A stretch of 48,837 nucleotides of DNA from Nanobdellota archaeon. Lineage in GTDB: Archaea; Nanobdellota; Nanobdellia; Parvarchaeales; Parvarchaeaceae. Made by a program: the position numbers and the translations under genes. Every line of letters starts with the position of its first letter. The stretch's first letter is position 1. Under the pieces are notes generated by a model. The model made no database searches. It saw nothing but the letters and a program-made list of their open reading frames with translations, and was not told the DNA's origin. Where the stretch lies: positions 1 through 48,837 of the forward strand of contig JAKASS010000008.1 in NCBI GenBank assembly GCA_021818905.1, written 5' to 3'. This document shows positions 45,187-48,837 of this stretch, one piece after another.

Positions 45187-45525
45187 TCATTTGATAGTCA
45201 TCTTTCTAACATCAGAAAGCATTTCGCAATCTCTTATTTTGTCACCAAAAATCTTTGCATGCTTATTTGCAGCGTCTATGATCGGCGTTATCGTGTCTTT
45301 GTTTAGCCCATATATCATTTTTTTACCTTTCCTCTCTGAGTGAACAAAACCGCACACCGCTAGGCAGCGTAGTTCATGGGACACCCTGGGCTGCTCTTCG
45401 TGTATCTCTCCACAAATTTCATTTACATCCATGGGCGCTTTCAAGAGGGCTTCTATTATGGCTAATCTAACCTCGTTTGAAAGTACCTTGAAGATCAATA
45501 CATTGACGCCATTCTCGCTTTTCAT
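45187..45525 (-). CDS. ArsR-family transcriptional regulator
   Basis: LSNEVRLAIIEALLKAPMDVNEICGEIHEEQPRVSHELRCLAVCGFVHSERKGKKMIYGL wHTH with Cys in the recognition region. Confidence 0.88.
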   Translation of the reverse strand: MKSENGVNVLIFKVLSNEVRLAIIEALLKAPMDVNEICGEIHEEQPRVSHELRCLAVCGFVHSERKGKKMIYGLNKDTITPIIDAANKHAKIFGDKIRDCEMLSDVRKMTIK

Positions 45526-45568
45526 ACAAAATCAATATTTAATGATCAACGCCGATCACGACCGTACT

Positions 45569-45667
45569 TTATTTTCCCGCCGCTGAGATCACCACATCGC
45601 AACAAGAGCAAGAGTCCATACAACGTCCCTTTTGCTTAGGTTCACTTTGTTTAGCCATTTTTGCCAT
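45569..45667 (-). CDS. 32-aa Cys-rich peptide, putative metal-binding
   Basis: MAKMAKQSEPKQKGRCMDSCSCCDVVISAAGK*; upstream of arsR-merA on the same strand; not in ORF track. Confidence 0.55.
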   Translation of the reverse strand: MAKMAKQSEPKQKGRCMDSCSCCDVVISAAGK

Positions 45668-45819
45668 AAAACCACAATATAAACATAGTAAGAGTAAGTA
45701 TTTATATCTTAACATATGATAAAATAACGATATGATATGCCTGCTTGAGTATGAACGTAATGCAATTAGGATAATACTTGCGGATAGGCCCTACAGTTTG
45801 TTATTATAGCTCTCCACTA

Positions 45820-45863
45820 TTATAGCTCTCCACATAAGTAAACCGACACCAAAATAGGGAACC
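45820..45863. repeat. dispersed repeat, copy 2 of 2
   Basis: TTATAGCTCTCCACAtAAGTAAaCCGACACCAAAATAGGgAACC; an extra TTATAGCTCTCCAC at 45804-45817. Confidence 0.7.
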
Positions 45864-46213
45864 TACGCTTGTGCATAAGTCCCTCAAATAAGCTTAGGTC
45901 TGTCCGGCTCGTTTGAATCTTCTCTTTGCTGGCACTTTAGCCAATCAGTCTGTCGTAAAGCATGGCCTTTATTTATATTGTCTCGTGTTTTTGGAGGCGA
46001 CAGTCTTTCACCATCGGATATCACCTTGTCGTAAAGATTGCCCCCACCCCCACTTCTTATCGATCCCTTTTTAGCGATATTAGACGTCATATCAGTCATA
46101 GTTCGGCTTAGAATAAAGGTCTACTAGTCGAGTCATGCACACGCATAGAATCGATATAAACAAGCAGACATTAAAGACTGCATGGGCACACCTTTCGATA
46201 CCCCTCTTTTTTT

Positions 46214-48622
46214 ATGAACAAAAAAAAGGCCGCTGTAGAAGACATAAATGAAAGGATGAAGGGTCTTTCGACATCGTTCGAGGGCATATCGGAAAAGGAG
46301 GCTGAAAAAAGACTCCTTTATTACGGCGCCAATACTATAGCGGAGAACCCGCAGAATTACCCCCTTAAGTTCTTAGGAGAATTCATCGGCCCCATACCAT
46401 TCATGCTTTTTGCGTTGATCGGCCTCTCGATTTTTCTTAAAGATTATACCGAAGCCTTCATAGTCATAGGGCTGCTTATATTTAACGCCGTAGCGACCTT
46501 TTTTGAGGAGTTCAAAGCCGATAACACACTTGAACTTTTGAAGAAAAAATTAGCTGCATATGTCAACGTCAAAAGGGGCGGCACATGGAAACGGGTCGCT
46601 TCACAAAGCCTTGTGCCCGGAGACATAATCCGGATAAGACTGGGGGACATATGCCAAGCGGACGGCTTGATAACAGAAAGTGATTATCTGTCAGTAGACC
46701 AATCGATGCTGACTGGAGAATCTTTACCCGTCGAAAAACGGCGGGGGGAAGACATATTCTCTTCCTCATTGGTGAAAGCCGGCGAGGCGACCGTGCTTGT
46801 GACGGCGACGGGTAAAAAAACCTCGTTTGGTAAGACCGCGGAACTAGTCAAAATGGCGAAAAGCCGGACTCACTTAGAAGCAGACATAATAAACCTTATA
46901 AAATATCTTGTAGTGGCGGATATCGGTCTTATCGCGGTAGTGCTTATTTTCTCTTTCATATCGGGGATAAACCTGATAGACACGGTGTCTTTCTCGTTGC
47001 TTATATTACTGGCGTCCGTCCCGGTGGCGATCTCTGCGGCGTTCACGATAGCGATGGCATACGGCGCCAAGAGGCTTTCTTCCAGGGACATATTGGTCAC
47101 TAAATTAGGAGCGATAGAAGAAGCAGCCACTATGGACCTAGTCTGCCTTGACAAGACCGGCACGATGACCATGAACAAGCTCGCAGTCTTAGACCCGTGG
47201 CCATACTTAAGAAATACGAAAGAAGAGGTCTTATTGTACGGCTCTCTCGCTTCAAGGGCGGAGGACAACGACGAGATAGACACGGCTATAATAAGGGAGT
47301 GCCTCGATCACAAAATAAAAACGCCGGTTTTCAAAGTAAAAAGATTCTTTCCGTTCGACCCGGCGACAAAGATCTCGAGATCGGAAGTCGAAATAAACAA
47401 CAAGCTGATCAAGGCGGCGAAGGGCTTTCCTTCTGAGATAATCAGACTGTGCAATATAAAAAACGAGGAGTCACGTGAGATTGAAGAAAAAATAAGGTCA
47501 TCATCTTCAAATGGCGAACGGGTGATAGCCGTAGCTGCAAATAAAAATGGCGTATGGGATCTTATTGGATTATTGCCATTAGCTGATAGACTACGACCCG
47601 ATACTAGAAAATTGATATCCGAACTAAACAGACTCGGTCTGACTACAAAAATGCTTACAGGAGACAATATAGACACGGCGAGAGCGGTGGCAAAAGAAGC
47701 GAAGATCGGGGATAAGATGATAAGCGCCGATAGTCTCGCTGGAAAAAGTGAAAAGGAAATAGCCGGACTGGTCGCTGAAAACGACGGCTTTGCAGGGGTA
47801 TTTCCAAAGGATAAATACACCATAGTGAAAGCGCTGCAAGATTCTGGTTTTCATGTGGGCATGACGGGGGACGGAGTAAATGATGCCCCCGCCCTTAAGC
47901 AGGCGGAGGTCGGCATCGCGGTCTCTAATGCGACTGACGTGGCTAAGAGCGCCGCAGCCATAGTGCTTACTGCCGGCGGGATAGAACCGATAGTGAACGC
48001 CATAAAAGAGAGCCGAGCCATATTCGAGAGGATGATGACTTACACATTGAACAAAGTAACAAGGATATTCCAAATCGCCTTTTTCTTGTCGGTAGCATTC
48101 ATAGTGCTAAAATTCCTGCCGCTCCTGCCGATACAGCTTATACTCATGATATTCATAAATGACATAGGCAGCATCTCACTTTCTACCGACGAAGAAAGCT
48201 ATTCCAAAGGACCGGACAACTGGGATACCAAAACGATACTGCATGCCTCATTGATCTTTGCTGTCATGGCGACTATAGAGATAGCTTTGCTTTCTATCAT
48301 CGGTTTATCCTACCTTCATTTGGGCGAGAGCGCGTTCCAGACCTTTCTATTCGTTTCATTCATATTTTCAATAGAAATGATGCTCCTCTCGATCAGATCA
48401 AGACACGGATTCCTTTCCTCCATGCCAAGCGCGCCCGTCTTGCTCCAGATCATATCGGCGGTCTTGATAACTGCGTTTATAGCGTATTTCGGCATATTAA
48501 TGACCTCGCTAAGGGCAGAATACCTGATATTGCCCGCCATATTCGCGGTGATATTTTTAGTCTTGACCGACGCGATCAAGGTTTTTATATACGGAAGATA
48601 CCACGAGTTCGCAAAGCTTTAG
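46214..48622 (+). CDS. P3A-type (plasma-membrane H+-ATPase-like) P-type ATPase
   Basis: SMLTGESLPVEK, DKTGTMTMNKL, MLTGDNIDTARAVAKEAKIG and VGMTGDGVNDAPALKQAEVGIAVSNATDVAKSAA. Confidence 0.93.
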   Translation: MNKKKAAVEDINERMKGLSTSFEGISEKEAEKRLLYYGANTIAENPQNYPLKFLGEFIGPIPFMLFALIGLSIFLKDYTEAFIVIGLLIFNAVATFFEEFKADNTLELLKKKLAAYVNVKRGGTWKRVASQSLVPGDIIRIRLGDICQADGLITESDYLSVDQSMLTGESLPVEKRRGEDIFSSSLVKAGEATVLVTATGKKTSFGKTAELVKMAKSRTHLEADIINLIKYLVVADIGLIAVVLIFSFISGINLIDTVSFSLLILLASVPVAISAAFTIAMAYGAKRLSSRDILVTKLGAIEEAATMDLVCLDKTGTMTMNKLAVLDPWPYLRNTKEEVLLYGSLASRAEDNDEIDTAIIRECLDHKIKTPVFKVKRFFPFDPATKISRSEVEINNKLIKAAKGFPSEIIRLCNIKNEESREIEEKIRSSSSNGERVIAVAANKNGVWDLIGLLPLADRLRPDTRKLISELNRLGLTTKMLTGDNIDTARAVAKEAKIGDKMISADSLAGKSEKEIAGLVAENDGFAGVFPKDKYTIVKALQDSGFHVGMTGDGVNDAPALKQAEVGIAVSNATDVAKSAAAIVLTAGGIEPIVNAIKESRAIFERMMTYTLNKVTRIFQIAFFLSVAFIVLKFLPLLPIQLILMIFINDIGSISLSTDEESYSKGPDNWDTKTILHASLIFAVMATIEIALLSIIGLSYLHLGESAFQTFLFVSFIFSIEMMLLSIRSRHGFLSSMPSAPVLLQIISAVLITAFIAYFGILMTSLRAEYLILPAIFAVIFLVLTDAIKVFIYGRYHEFAKL

Positions 48623-48712
48623 TTTGCCACTTTACGGGGAATTTTTGCGCCGTTGATCCGATCGTTCACGTGACAATCAACGAGAAGGTCACGCTTTCGA
48701 AGCTCGTCCAGA

Positions 48713-48837
48713 TCATGCGAGGCTGCGCACATACCCTTCCACCATGTCCTCATCGGCTTCCAGATATCCTTCAGTATCGAGTCTCATCTTGGCTTTCCCT
48801 TTTCTGCATCCGAGGCTTTTAAGGTAGGCCATGAATC
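48713..48837 (-). CDS. C-terminus of a hypothetical protein (partial, may extend beyond window)
   Basis: Minus-strand frame MAYLKSLGCRKGKAKMRLDTEGYLEADEDMVEGYVRSLA*. Confidence 0.4.
   Translation of the reverse strand, partial: FMAYLKSLGCRKGKAKMRLDTEGYLEADEDMVEGYVRSLA

Noticed and set aside
45884-46099. 71-aa minus-strand ORF (MTDMTSNIAKKGSIRSGGGG...)
   Set aside because: No recognisable family, low-complexity Gly run, no clear promoter or RBS; possible but unsupported.

Overview
The window is archaeal chromosome. Supporting evidence: RadA, an Mrp/NBP35-type ATPase, DUF929 and class III signal-peptide proteins, TTTAAATA/TTTATATA boxes about 25-30 nt upstream of start codons, and an ISH3-like transposase. 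The P3A H+-ATPase, TauE/DUF1634 pair and MerA are compatible with an acidophilic, metal-exposed lineage (DPANN or Thermoplasmata-like), but taxonomy is inference only. Housekeeping blocks lie at about 1.2-13.9 kb and 29.8-33.7 kb. They include an M16 peptidase pair, SufS/SufU, a RelBE-like module, TauE, Mrp, RadA, a ThrH-like HAD protein, an SPFH protein, DUF929, PAP2 and a Cas4-like nuclease. Accessory blocks are: (i) 16-29.4 kb, a defence/mobile island bounded on the right by a tRNA-Phe and flanked by ~0.63-kb direct repeats; it carries a four-HTH-unit protein, three overlapping mini-HTH genes, an AlbA_2/Schlafen-like protein, a Type IIG-like R-M enzyme and a PD-(D/E)XK nuclease; (ii) a TnpB/omega-RNA relic at 29.5-29.8 kb; (iii) a cluster of unknown genes at 33.9-37.7 kb ending in an internally inverted IS630; (iv) three AAA_14/DUF4143 ATPase paralogues with near-identical 3' ends and 3' flanks; (v) a merA-arsR locus with an unannotated 32-aa Cys-rich peptide. 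No CRISPR array or rRNA was seen. All calls come from reading the sequence and the supplied ORF translations; no database searches were run.
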